Part shown: piece by piece, positions 7,743 through 14,768 of the stretch | How the letters are laid out: the number at the start of each line of letters is the position of its first letter | How positions within the stretch are numbered: position 1 is the stretch's first letter | DNA from: VGBK01 sp043810615 | Lineage (GTDB): Bacteria; Actinomycetota; Acidimicrobiia; Spongiisociales; UBA11373 | Length of the DNA stretch: 21,222 nucleotides | Assembly (NCBI GenBank): GCA_043810615.1 | Contig: JBDROA010000123.1 | Span: 1-21,222, forward strand | Direction of reading: 5' to 3' | Position numbers and translations under genes: made by a program | The notes under the pieces: generated by a model | Told to the model about the DNA's origin: nothing | Seen by the model: the letters and a program-made list of their open reading frames with translations, nothing else | Databases searched by the model: none

Positions 7743-9152
7743 CTATTTCGCCTCAGCGCGGGCCGCCGGCCTTCCGGGACGACGCACCGGGTGGGCGCCC
7801 GTCTGATGGAAACGGCCCAGCATGGCCGCACCCAGCATGGCCGACTGCTCCTGGTACACGAACTCGTAGTCCCCGAACCAGCGCTTCCGGGCGGGGGTGA
7901 ACTCCGCTCCGCCGGATCCCGTGCCGCTGGTCATGACCCGGGTGCCCAGCGGCACCAGCTTGCCGACCTCCCCGAGGTGCGAGCCCGTGTACCGGGCGTT
8001 CCCCCGGACGAGGGCCAGGAACATCTCGTCGCGAGTCGTCTCGAGGTCCAGCCCGTTGAAGTGTCCCGTCTCCCGCTCGAGGCTGTACCGCGAGCCGCCC
8101 AGGAAGGGACCGTAGTCGGGAAGGTGACCCTCGGCATCGTCGACATCGGCGGAGGTCAGGAACCTGCGCAGGACGCCGGGGGCGTACTCGCCGTAGAACT
8201 CCTCGTCGCTCATCTCGGAGCAGAACACCGACTTGAACCACTCGAAGGCCTTGCCTCCCGAGTTGAGGATGAAGAAGGTCAGCCACCGGTCGGGCACCAC
8301 ATGGCAGCGGAGGTTGAAGTGCTCAGAGGACACCGGGCGGTCGACGCAGACCGAGGTGATCTCGACCGTGCCGATCACCAGGCTGATCTGGCCCGGCTCG
8401 GTGACCCCACCCGAAAGGGCGGCGAGCACGGCATCGTTGCCGCCGGTGAGCACGACGCAATCCGGCGGCAGCCCGAGTTCTCGGGCAACCTCGGGGAGAA
8501 TGGTCCCCGCCACATCGTGGGACTCCCGCAACGGGGGGAGGCTGCCCTCGGCCAGGCCCGCCGCCTCGAGCACCCTCAGGTCCCAGGTCAGGTCGTGGCG
8601 GGTCGTGTTGTACAGCCCCGTGATGGAGGCCGTCGAGGGATCGATGGCCCACTCCCCCGTCAGCCGCTTCACCATGTAAGTGTTGGTGTGGCCGAATCGC
8701 CGGGTCGCTGCCCACAGATCCGGCTGTGCCTCCTTGATCCACAGGATCGAGCAGAGCGAGGAGCCACCCGAGACCGGCAGGTTGCAGGCCTCGTCGAGGA
8801 AATGCCGGGCGCCGACACGCTCCCGGACGGCCCGCGCCTGGGCGTGGGACCGCCCATCGAAGAACAGGATGGCCGGGCCGAGCGCGGTCCCGTCGGCGGC
8901 CATGGGAGTGAGCCCCGGGGTGGTCACCGACAGCGAGACGACCCCCACCCCGGAGAGGTGCTCGGTGGCCTCGGAGCACGCCTGCCGCAGCGCCTGCCAC
9001 CACTTCTCCGGCTCGATGTCGGCGAAGACCCGGTTGTAGACGTTGACGTCGTAGGGTTGCACGACCTGGCAGCGCTGCTTGAGGTCGGGCCCGTACACCG
9101 CCATCTTGAAGCGGCTGGTGCCCACGTCGATGGCGAGGATGTCCTCACCCAT
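7743..9152 (-). CDS. FGGY-family carbohydrate kinase
   Basis: A 469-residue FGGY kinase related to xylulokinase and gluconokinase; such enzymes phosphorylate a sugar, polyol or sugar acid with ATP in the cytoplasm. The N-terminal phosphate loop is AIDVGTSRFKMAVYG with Asp10. TTPGLTPMAADG and AILFFDGRS belong to the first domain. Asp240 in LTGGNDAVLAALSGG is the expected catalytic base, and MTSGTGSGGAEF marks the C-terminal ATP-binding site. Length is slightly short of the usual 480-520. The ATG overlaps the end of the upstream aldolase gene by 8 bases, so it is translationally coupled. Substrate is not predictable by eye; the downstream ketose-phosphate aldolase and transaldolase favour a ketose or a sugar converted to one. 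Confidence 0.87.
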   Translation of the reverse strand: MGEDILAIDVGTSRFKMAVYGPDLKQRCQVVQPYDVNVYNRVFADIEPEKWWQALRQACSEATEHLSGVGVVSLSVTTPGLTPMAADGTALGPAILFFDGRSHAQARAVRERVGARHFLDEACNLPVSGGSSLCSILWIKEAQPDLWAATRRFGHTNTYMVKRLTGEWAIDPSTASITGLYNTTRHDLTWDLRVLEAAGLAEGSLPPLRESHDVAGTILPEVARELGLPPDCVVLTGGNDAVLAALSGGVTEPGQISLVIGTVEITSVCVDRPVSSEHFNLRCHVVPDRWLTFFILNSGGKAFEWFKSVFCSEMSDEEFYGEYAPGVLRRFLTSADVDDAEGHLPDYGPFLGGSRYSLERETGHFNGLDLETTRDEMFLALVRGNARYTGSHLGEVGKLVPLGTRVMTSGTGSGGAEFTPARKRWFGDYEFVYQEQSAMLGAAMLGRFHQTGAHPVRRPGRPAARAEAK

Positions 9153-10032
9153 GAAGGGCCCCCTCGCTGGTCAGGATCGCCCGCAGCGATTCCACCTCGG
9201 CAAGCGTGAGGGGAAGCAGCGGGCGGCGAGGCCACCCCCCGCGTAGACCGGCCAGCGTCGCCGCCGCCTTGACTCCCGAGACCCCGAACTTGCCGCTGAT
9301 GGCCTCGTTGAGGCGGCGGCACCACTCCTGGTAGGCGGCGCCGGCGGCCTCATCCCGAGCCGCGCCCAGCCGGTAGAGCTCGTTGGCGATGCCCGGGAAG
9401 GAGTTGGCCAGCGAAACCGTTCCTCCGATGGAGCCGGCCATCATCGCCGGGAAAAGGAAGTTGGCGGAGCCGGCCAGCACGTGGAAGGTATCGCTCTCGA
9501 AAGCGAGGAAGGCTTCGATGCCCGAACTGGCGCTGTCCTTCATCCCGACGATGTTGGGGTGCTCGGCGAGGCGGGCGACCAGGCCCGGGGACAGGGTGAT
9601 GCCGCTGAAGCCGGGGGCGTTGTAGATGAGCACCGGAATCGGCGAGCGGTCGGCAGCAGTCGCGAAGTAGCAAAAGAGCACCTCGTCGGTCATCTGCTTG
9701 CGGAAGTAGGACGGCGAGAGCAGCAGCCCGAAGTCGGCGCCGATCTCGGCGGCGGCGGCGAAGAAGCGCTCGGTGTCGCGCTGCGCCTCGTAGGTAGCAC
9801 CGGCGATCACCACCTGGTCGCCGCTCCGGAGGGCAACGATGGCCCGCAGCACCGCCAGCTTCTCGTCTTCGGTGAGGCTCTTGTTCTCTCCGTTGGAGCC
9901 CAGGGCGAGGTAGCCGAGGATCCCTGAACGGGCGTAGACCCCCATGTTGAACTCGAGGGCCGGGAAATCGACTTCCTCGTCCTCTCGGAACGGGGTGCAG
10001 ATGGGGGCAAAGATGCCGCCGAGCGACTTCAT
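9145..10032 (-). CDS. Dihydrodipicolinate synthase/N-acetylneuraminate lyase superfamily aldolase
   Basis: A 295-residue class I aldolase of the DapA superfamily, which cleaves or forms pyruvate-containing compounds through a lysine Schiff base. Lys165 in IVGMKDSAS and Tyr137 in VLIYNAPG are the catalytic pair. ALGSNGENKSLT replaces the GTTGE motif of true dihydrodipicolinate synthases and resembles 4-hydroxy-2-oxoglutarate and 2-keto-3-deoxy-acid aldolases, so lysine biosynthesis is unlikely. I place the start at ATG 10032, preceded by GGGAGGTGA. An in-frame GTG at 10047 also has a good site (GAGGAGG) and would add five residues. As first gene of the operon, directly behind the putative IclR operator, it may act on a pathway-specific 2-keto-3-deoxy acid; that is inference. 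Confidence 0.86.
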   Translation of the reverse strand: MKSLGGIFAPICTPFREDEEVDFPALEFNMGVYARSGILGYLALGSNGENKSLTEDEKLAVLRAIVALRSGDQVVIAGATYEAQRDTERFFAAAAEIGADFGLLLSPSYFRKQMTDEVLFCYFATAADRSPIPVLIYNAPGFSGITLSPGLVARLAEHPNIVGMKDSASSGIEAFLAFESDTFHVLAGSANFLFPAMMAGSIGGTVSLANSFPGIANELYRLGAARDEAAGAAYQEWCRRLNEAISGKFGVSGVKAAATLAGLRGGWPRRPLLPLTLAEVESLRAILTSEGALHG

Positions 10033-10070
10033 CGGCTCACCTCCCACATGCTCCCTCCTCGATTGTGCTT

Positions 10071-10087
10071 GTTTCGCTAGATGAAAC
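10071..10087. promoter_or_regulatory. Palindromic candidate operator of the IclR-family regulator
   Basis: GTTTC-GCTAGAT-GAAAC is a 5-base inverted repeat with a 7-base centre, placed just downstream of the TATACT box for the minus-strand operon, where a repressor would block transcription. GTTTC/GAAAC half-sites are familiar from IclR-family operators such as those of KdgR. Binding by the adjacent regulator is inference from position and family. Confidence 0.5.
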
Positions 10088-10145
10088 AGTATATCGTAGA
10101 GTGATACTAGGACGCCCCCCCTGACCTGCGCAACCAGGTTTCATC
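10080..10145. repeat. Exact 8-base inverted repeat flanking the divergent promoter region
   Basis: GATGAAAC (10080-10087) is repeated in inverted orientation as GTTTCATC (10138-10145) with 50 bases between. The left copy overlaps the palindrome. The arrangement would suit two regulator sites serving both the operon and the autoregulated iclR gene. Chance occurrence is not excluded. Confidence 0.4.
10088..10093 (-). promoter_or_regulatory. Candidate -10 box of the sugar operon
   Basis: TATACT on the minus strand lies about 55 bases before the ATG of the DapA-like gene and immediately upstream of the palindrome. No convincing -35 hexamer is seen 17 bases further up (GGCGTC), so an activator or a -35-independent promoter is possible. 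Confidence 0.45.
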
Positions 10146-10191
10146 AACCGAACCTGGAACCGGGGAAGGCCGGCGGAAGGCTGCGGGTGAC

Positions 10192-10968
10192 ATGGAGCTG
10201 ACTCGTACTCTCGCCCGGGGCCTCGCCGTGCTCGAGGTCCTCGCCGAGGTGGACGAGCGGGGCCTTGGGCCCTCGGCCATCGCCGAGGCGGTAGGGCTCG
10301 ATAAGGCGACGGTTGCCCGGCTCGTGCACACGCTGGTGGCCACGGGCTACGTTGCCCGGGACCCGGTTGCCCGCCGCTACCGGCTGACCGCCAAGATACT
10401 CCGGGTAGCCCACGGTGTGTCGGCCCGGCTCGACCTGCTGAGCCTGGTGCGGCCGCACCTCCGCCGTCTGCGAGACGAGCTCAACGAGACCGTGCACCTC
10501 GGCGTCATGGAGGACCTCAGGGTCGTCTACCTCGACAAGCTCGAGTCGGCCAACAGCATCCAGTTGGTCTCCGCCGTCGGCCAGACGATGCCGCTTCACT
10601 CCACCTCGCTGGGCAAGGCGATGCTGGCGGCCATGCCCGACGTCGAGTTGGAGGAGACACTGGCGCGGATGGACTTCGCCCCCCGGACGGACCGGACCAT
10701 CCGCGACGTTGCCGAGTTCCGCCAGGAGATCCGGCGGACCCGGCAGCGCGGCTATGCCACCGACGACAGGGAGAACGAGCCCCTGGGCGCCTGTGTTGCC
10801 GCCGCCATCGTCGGCGCCGACGGGCGGCTGGTCGGCGCGATCAGCGTGGCCGGCCCGCACTTCCGCATCCGCGATCACTTCGAGGCATTTGGACAAGGGG
10901 CGCAAGCCACGGCCGCCGCCATCGCCCACGACCTGGGTGCCGGCGGCGTTCCCCTGCAAGCCTCATGA
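10192..10968 (+). CDS. IclR-family transcriptional regulator
   Basis: A 258-residue IclR-type regulator. The N-terminal winged helix-turn-helix spans about residues 5-65, with the helix-turn-helix around 27-48 (PSAIAEAVGLDKATVARLVH). The effector-binding domain follows, with LHSTSLGKAMLA and the signature RGYATDDRENEPLGACVAA; IclR_C domains usually bind small organic acids or sugar-derived metabolites. Length is typical. It is transcribed divergently from the carbohydrate operon with about 160 bases between starts, the classic arrangement for a local regulator controlling its neighbours and itself. The ATG at 10192 lacks a strong ribosome-binding site; GGAAGG is present at a long spacing. Its effector is probably an intermediate of the adjacent pathway, which is inference. 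Confidence 0.93.
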   Translation: MELTRTLARGLAVLEVLAEVDERGLGPSAIAEAVGLDKATVARLVHTLVATGYVARDPVARRYRLTAKILRVAHGVSARLDLLSLVRPHLRRLRDELNETVHLGVMEDLRVVYLDKLESANSIQLVSAVGQTMPLHSTSLGKAMLAAMPDVELEETLARMDFAPRTDRTIRDVAEFRQEIRRTRQRGYATDDRENEPLGACVAAAIVGADGRLVGAISVAGPHFRIRDHFEAFGQGAQATAAAIAHDLGAGGVPLQAS

Positions 10969-11015
10969 GCCCCGGCCGGGTGTGATGGTGGCTCCGCCAG
11001 TATCACCGAATCGTC

Positions 11016-11021
11016 TACGAT
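11016..11021 (+). promoter_or_regulatory. Candidate -10 box for the DJ-1/PfpI gene
   Basis: TACGAT fits the actinobacterial TANNNT -10 pattern and lies 40 bases before the ATG at 11061. No clear -35 partner is seen. Confidence 0.35.
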
Positions 11022-11060
11022 CCCCTCGCCGGCAGAACCGTTCTCACCCGAGAGGCTGGA

Positions 11061-11561
11061 ATGCGCGTCGCGGTGCTCGTCGCCGAAATGTTCGAGGAGC
11101 CCGAACTCCTCTACCCCTACTACCGACTGCTGGAGGCAGGCCATCAGGCCGTGCTCGTCGGCTCTGCCGCCGAGGAGTACAAGGGCAAGCACGGCTACCC
11201 GGTGCGCGCCGAGGTAGCGGTAGGTGACCTGAAGGCCGTCGACCTGGACGGGATGGTGGTGCCCGGGGGCTTCGGACCCGACAGCCTCCGGCTCGATCCG
11301 GCGATGGTCGCCCTGACCCGGGACATGGCCGCGGCCGGGAAGCCTGTGGCCGCCATCTGCCACGGCCCGTCGCTGCTGGTGTCGGCCGACGTGCTGCGGG
11401 GACGGCGAGCCACCTCCTATGCCGCGGTGCGTGACGACGTGCGCAACGCCGGGGCCACCTGGGTCGATGAGCCCGTGGTGGTCGACGGACCCATCATCAC
11501 CTCACGGGTCCCCGACGACCTGCCCGACTTCACTCGCGCCCTCCTGGCCGCCCTGGGATAG
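11061..11561 (+). CDS. DJ-1/PfpI family protein
   Basis: A 166-residue protein of the DJ-1/PfpI superfamily (glutamine amidotransferase-like fold), which includes stress-response deglycases or chaperones and PfpI-type hydrolases. The nucleophile elbow is AAICHGPSLL with Cys100 followed by His101. The upstream acidic residue that activates the cysteine is expected in MFEEPELLYP. VVPGGFGPDSLR is the glycine-rich loop. Length matches PfpI-type enzymes (165-190). GAGAGG lies shortly before the ATG. It stands alone between the IclR gene and a convergent HIT gene, so context gives no specific role. Assignment to the superfamily is secure; biochemical activity is uncertain, as this group is commonly over-annotated as protease. 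Confidence 0.88.
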   Translation: MRVAVLVAEMFEEPELLYPYYRLLEAGHQAVLVGSAAEEYKGKHGYPVRAEVAVGDLKAVDLDGMVVPGGFGPDSLRLDPAMVALTRDMAAAGKPVAAICHGPSLLVSADVLRGRRATSYAAVRDDVRNAGATWVDEPVVVDGPIITSRVPDDLPDFTRALLAALG

Positions 11562-11582
11562 CGCGGCGCCTGCGGCCTGAGA

Positions 11583-11604
11583 GGGCGGGCTCAGGGGTCC
11601 GCCC
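11583..11604. terminator. Weak GC hairpin between convergent genes
   Basis: GGGCGG (11583-11588) pairs with CCGCCC (11599-11604) around a 10-base loop, in the 96-base gap between the convergent DJ-1/PfpI and HIT genes. There is no T-run, and such stems arise easily at this GC content, so it is only a possible terminator. Confidence 0.2.
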
Positions 11605-11657
11605 CGGGCCTACGCCTCGGCCCACGGCAAGAGGGGGGCAGCCCGGCTGGGCGCCGA

Positions 11658-12113
11658 TCACCCTGCCGCCGGAGATCCCGCCTCCTGCAGCGCATGCTGT
11701 ACGACGAAGAGGATCTCCGGGGCATCGGAGTGCTGTGCGGCCCCGAACGCCGGCAGGGCGGGCCAGCCGTCGTCCACCCAGCGGCGGCCGCCGAAGTCCC
11801 TGGCCCCGTCGTAACGGGGCAGGGCGTGGAAGTGCACGTGGTGGTCCACCATCATGAGCATCAGGTAGTTCATGACCTGGTGGCGGAAGCACCTTCCCAC
11901 CGCCTGCTCCACCCGCGGCACCAGCGCAGCGAGGTCGGCCATCTCCTCGGCCGTGACTTCCGAGAAACGGGGGGCGTGCCGCTTCAAGGCGATGACCCCG
12001 GCACCCAGCGTGGGCTGGGCTGGGCGCACCGACCAGGTCCAGAATGCCGTCTCCTCAACGAGGAGTTCGGCGACGCGGAACTTGGTGCGGAACTCCACGA
12101 GAGCCTGATCCAT
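11658..12113 (-). CDS. HIT (histidine triad) family protein
   Basis: A 151-residue histidine-triad protein. The active-site motif reads HVHFHAL, with His92, His94 and His96; the last is expected to be the nucleophile forming a nucleotidylated intermediate. HIT enzymes hydrolyse or transfer nucleotides (AMP-lysine, Ap4A, adenylyl sulfate and similar). FWTWSVRPAQPTLGAGVIALKR fits the substrate-binding strands, in line with Fhit/HinT relatives. The ATG at 12113 has GGAGGG about 5-6 bases ahead of it. The gene is convergent with the DJ-1/PfpI gene. TAGGCT on the minus strand at 12180-12185 is a possible -10 box. The exact substrate class is not predictable; membership in the HIT fold is well supported. 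Confidence 0.85.
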   Translation of the reverse strand: MDQALVEFRTKFRVAELLVEETAFWTWSVRPAQPTLGAGVIALKRHAPRFSEVTAEEMADLAALVPRVEQAVGRCFRHQVMNYLMLMMVDHHVHFHALPRYDGARDFGGRRWVDDGWPALPAFGAAQHSDAPEILFVVQHALQEAGSPAAG

Positions 12114-12327
12114 GTGCCCTCCAGGCCGCCTTCCGACACTCTGAGGGGACGGGGCACCGGGCCCTGCCCGCCGACGGAGAGCCTAACCCAGCCCTCTGCC
12201 GCTACGCCGGCGCAGCGGGCGTCGGGGCTCGACAGGGCGTCGGAGGTCTCGTCGTACGAGGTGACCGCGGAGAGATGGGGGCGAGCACCTGGAACGGCCC
12301 CCGGCGCTCGGGCGGAGCGGTGGCGTC
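12114..12327. other. Intergenic stretch without a recognisable gene
   Basis: These 214 bases between the HIT gene and the CoA-ester lyase gene contain no reading frame with recognisable protein features on either strand. The only candidate element is TAGGCT (minus strand, 12180-12185), a possible -10 box for the HIT gene. Confidence 0.5.
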
Positions 12328-13221
12328 TCACGCCGGGGCGGGGCCCGGCTCCTTCCCTCCCAGGGTGACGGCGGCTGCCAGGATGCTGCGGGCACTCTCG
12401 TACGTCGCCAGGTCGGCCATCTTGCCCTCGAAGGAGATGGCGGCAAGCCCCCCGGGCAGGGCTTCCACTTCAAAAGCGACTACCACTCTCTGCGCCCAGG
12501 CGACCTCGTCGGCCGACGGCGCGTACACGCGGTGACAGGGCTCGATCTGGCCGGGGTGGAAGAGCAGGCGGCCGGCGAAGCCGAGACGCCGGCCCTCGAG
12601 AGTGCTGCTCTCGAAGCCCTCGAGGTCCCGGTAGTCCACGTACACATGGTCGATGGGCAGGCACCCGGCGGCCCGCGCCGCCAGGGCGAGGGTGGCTCGG
12701 GCGTAGGCGAGGCCCGGCGCGGCGCCCTCCAGACCCAGTCCCATGTCGCGGGCGTAGTCGAGCGAGCCGAAGACCAGGGACCGCACCCGGGCCGAAGCCG
12801 TCGCGGCGTCGTAGGCGTGGACGAGCCCGTGAGCGCTCTCGATGAACAACTGGACCTCCACCGACCCCGGGGTCAGGCCGCGGCGCTGCTCCACTGCTTC
12901 CAAAGCGGCGTCGAGGCGGCGGACGTCATCGGGGCCCTCGCACTTGGACAGGCAGATCCCGGCGAGGCCGTCGTGCACCACGCCCTTCAGGTCGGCCTCG
13001 GTCAGCCCGGTTTCCCAGCCGTTCACCCGGCAGTACGCCCTGGCGCCCGGGGCGACGGCCTTCAGGCGCCCCCGCACCAGGTCTCTGGCCCGGGGCTTCT
13101 CGGCCAACGGGACGGCGTCCTCGAGGTCGAACGCCACGACGTCCGCCCCGATGCCCGGGGATTTCGCCAGCAGCCGCTCGTTCCCTCCCGGGATGAAGAA
13201 CACCGAACGCATCAGAGCCAC
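12328..13221 (-). CDS. HpcH/HpaI aldolase/citrate lyase (CitE-like) family protein
   Basis: A 297-residue TIM-barrel protein of the CitE/MCL/HpcH-HpaI family; members cleave CoA esters such as citramalyl-CoA, malyl-CoA or 3-hydroxy-3-methylglutaryl-type substrates. RSVFFIPGGNERLL opens the barrel and VVAFDLEDAVPLAEK is the conserved second strand. Arg66 in YCRVNGW is the expected substrate carboxylate contact. Glu128 in LFIESAHGL and Asp155 in FGSLDYARDMG are the magnesium ligands. FHPGQIEPCH is the conserved C-terminal motif. The GTG at 13221 is preceded by GGAGGG at 7 bases; the ATG three codons downstream has poorer spacing. A stand-alone CitE homologue without citrate lyase subunits points to CoA-ester turnover. 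The specific substrate is unknown. Confidence 0.88.
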   Translation of the reverse strand: MALMRSVFFIPGGNERLLAKSPGIGADVVAFDLEDAVPLAEKPRARDLVRGRLKAVAPGARAYCRVNGWETGLTEADLKGVVHDGLAGICLSKCEGPDDVRRLDAALEAVEQRRGLTPGSVEVQLFIESAHGLVHAYDAATASARVRSLVFGSLDYARDMGLGLEGAAPGLAYARATLALAARAAGCLPIDHVYVDYRDLEGFESSTLEGRRLGFAGRLLFHPGQIEPCHRVYAPSADEVAWAQRVVVAFEVEALPGGLAAISFEGKMADLATYESARSILAAAVTLGGKEPGPAPA

Positions 13222-13245
13222 TGCACACCCTCCAGACGTCGGCCC

Positions 13246-13251
13246 AGGCTA
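13246..13251 (-). promoter_or_regulatory. Candidate -10 box for the CitE-like gene
   Basis: TAGCCT in the context GGTAGCCTG on the minus strand lies 25 bases before the GTG at 13221. The same GTAG motif recurs before other starts in the window. Confidence 0.4.
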
Positions 13252-13274
13252 CCGGGGCTCCTCCGCTTCCCGCC

Positions 13275-14768
13275 TCAGACGGCGAGCGACGGCCTTCGGT
13301 CCCACCACGGCCGGGCCGTCTCCAGCTGAGCCGCCAGGCGGAAGAGAAGACCCTCCTCGTCCAGCCGGCCGATGAACTGGATGCCGACGGGCAGGCCGCC
13401 GGGGGCCCAGTGCAGTGGCACGGACATCGCCGGCTGCCCGGTGAGGTTGCACAGTGGGGTGTTGGGCATGGGCCGAAGGATCTCCCCGGCCAATTGCCTC
13501 ACCACCGAGCGCAGCACCGGCTTGGCCGGGACCCGCTTGACCATCTGCAGCAGGGCCCGCTCGGCGCCGCTCAGATCCAGGTCGCCGATCGGCCAGGGGG
13601 GCTGCGCCAGGGTGGAGGTCAGCACGACGTCGCGGTGCTCCATGAACGCCGCCATGACCTGGCCGGTCCGGCGCATGACGCCGAAGGCGTGGTCGAGGTC
13701 GGCGGCCGAGCGCTGGTGGCCGATGATCCGGATGATCCAGGTGACCAGCTCCACGTCGCCGGGCCGCACTTTGCGCCCGGTGAGCCGCTCGCTCTCGGCG
13801 ATCTGGAAAGCTCCCTCCCCGCCGGTCAGGGTGACGAAGGCGTCCACGATCTCCGGGATGTCGAGGGCGGGCCGGGCCTCGGTCACCTCGTGCCCCAGCT
13901 CTTCGCAGAGACGGGCGGCGGCTTCGACGGCGGCGACGCACTCGGGGTCCTGGGGCCGCTCGTCGAGCAGGGCCGACTTGATGAAGGCGATGCGCAGCCG
14001 CCCCGGCGGGGCGCCGACCTCCTCGGCGTAGGGGCGCACCGGTGGGGCGGGCCGGTAGGGGGCACCGGGCGGGGCACCGTGGGTGGCGTCGAGGAGGCGG
14101 GCTGAGTCGCGCACGCTGCGGGTGAGGGCGTGCTGCTCGGAGAGTCCCAGCCAACACTCCATGTAGTCGGGCCCCCAGGTGCTGCGGCCCCGGGTGGGCT
14201 TGAGGCCGAACAGGCCGCACGCCGAGGCGGGCATGCGGATCGACCCGCCGCCGTCGTTGCCGTGGGCCATGGGCACCATGCCCGCGGCCACCGCCGCCGC
14301 CGAGCCCCCGGAGGAGCCGGCCGGGGTCCGGCCGGTGTCCCAGGGGTTGCGGGCCGGGCCGTGCAGTTCCGGCTCGGTCACCGGGGACAGGCCGAACTCG
14401 GGGGTGTTGGTCTTGCCGAGGATGACGAGGCCGGCGCGGCGGTGGCGCGCGACGATGTCGTTGTCGGCGGGGGCCACGTAGCCCGCCCGGGAGCGGGACG
14501 ACTGGGTGTAGGGCAGGCCGGCGACGGCGGCGCCCAGGTCCTTCACCAGGAAGGGCACCCCGGCGAACGGGCCTTCCCGGGGTTCCGCCGCGGCCACTTG
14601 CCGGGCCCGGTCCAGGTCGGGGTAGACGACGGCGTTGAGGCGTCCGTTCAGGGCCTCGATACGCCGGGCGGCCGCCTCGAAGAGCTCGATCGGGTGGACC
14701 TGCCGGGTGCGGACCAGATCGGCCAGGCCGGTGGCATCGTGGCGGTCGTACTCGGCAAAGGGCTCCAT
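13275..14768 (-). CDS. Amidase (amidase signature family)
   Basis: A 497-residue amidase-signature enzyme that hydrolyses amides by a Ser-cisSer-Lys triad. Lys76 in GVPFLVKDLG, Ser152 in TPAGSSGGSAA and Ser176 in NDGGGSIRMPAS have the expected 76- and 24-residue spacing. LGKTNTPEFG is the usual motif between them. Length matches the family (450-520). The sequence resembles stand-alone amidases more than GatA; no gatB or gatC is adjacent, so glutamyl-tRNA amidotransferase is unlikely. GGGGAGGATGGG precedes the ATG at 14768, and TAGTCT on the minus strand 28 bases upstream is a plausible -10. It is followed after 53 bases by the CitE-like gene, with its own candidate promoter in between. Confidence 0.92.
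   Translation of the reverse strand: MEPFAEYDRHDATGLADLVRTRQVHPIELFEAAARRIEALNGRLNAVVYPDLDRARQVAAAEPREGPFAGVPFLVKDLGAAVAGLPYTQSSRSRAGYVAPADNDIVARHRRAGLVILGKTNTPEFGLSPVTEPELHGPARNPWDTGRTPAGSSGGSAAAVAAGMVPMAHGNDGGGSIRMPASACGLFGLKPTRGRSTWGPDYMECWLGLSEQHALTRSVRDSARLLDATHGAPPGAPYRPAPPVRPYAEEVGAPPGRLRIAFIKSALLDERPQDPECVAAVEAAARLCEELGHEVTEARPALDIPEIVDAFVTLTGGEGAFQIAESERLTGRKVRPGDVELVTWIIRIIGHQRSAADLDHAFGVMRRTGQVMAAFMEHRDVVLTSTLAQPPWPIGDLDLSGAERALLQMVKRVPAKPVLRSVVRQLAGEILRPMPNTPLCNLTGQPAMSVPLHWAPGGLPVGIQFIGRLDEEGLLFRLAAQLETARPWWDRRPSLAV

Noticed and set aside
13275..14768. Amidase as GatA of the glutamyl-tRNA amidotransferase
   Set aside because: No gatB or gatC neighbours, and sequence outside the catalytic core resembles stand-alone amidases.
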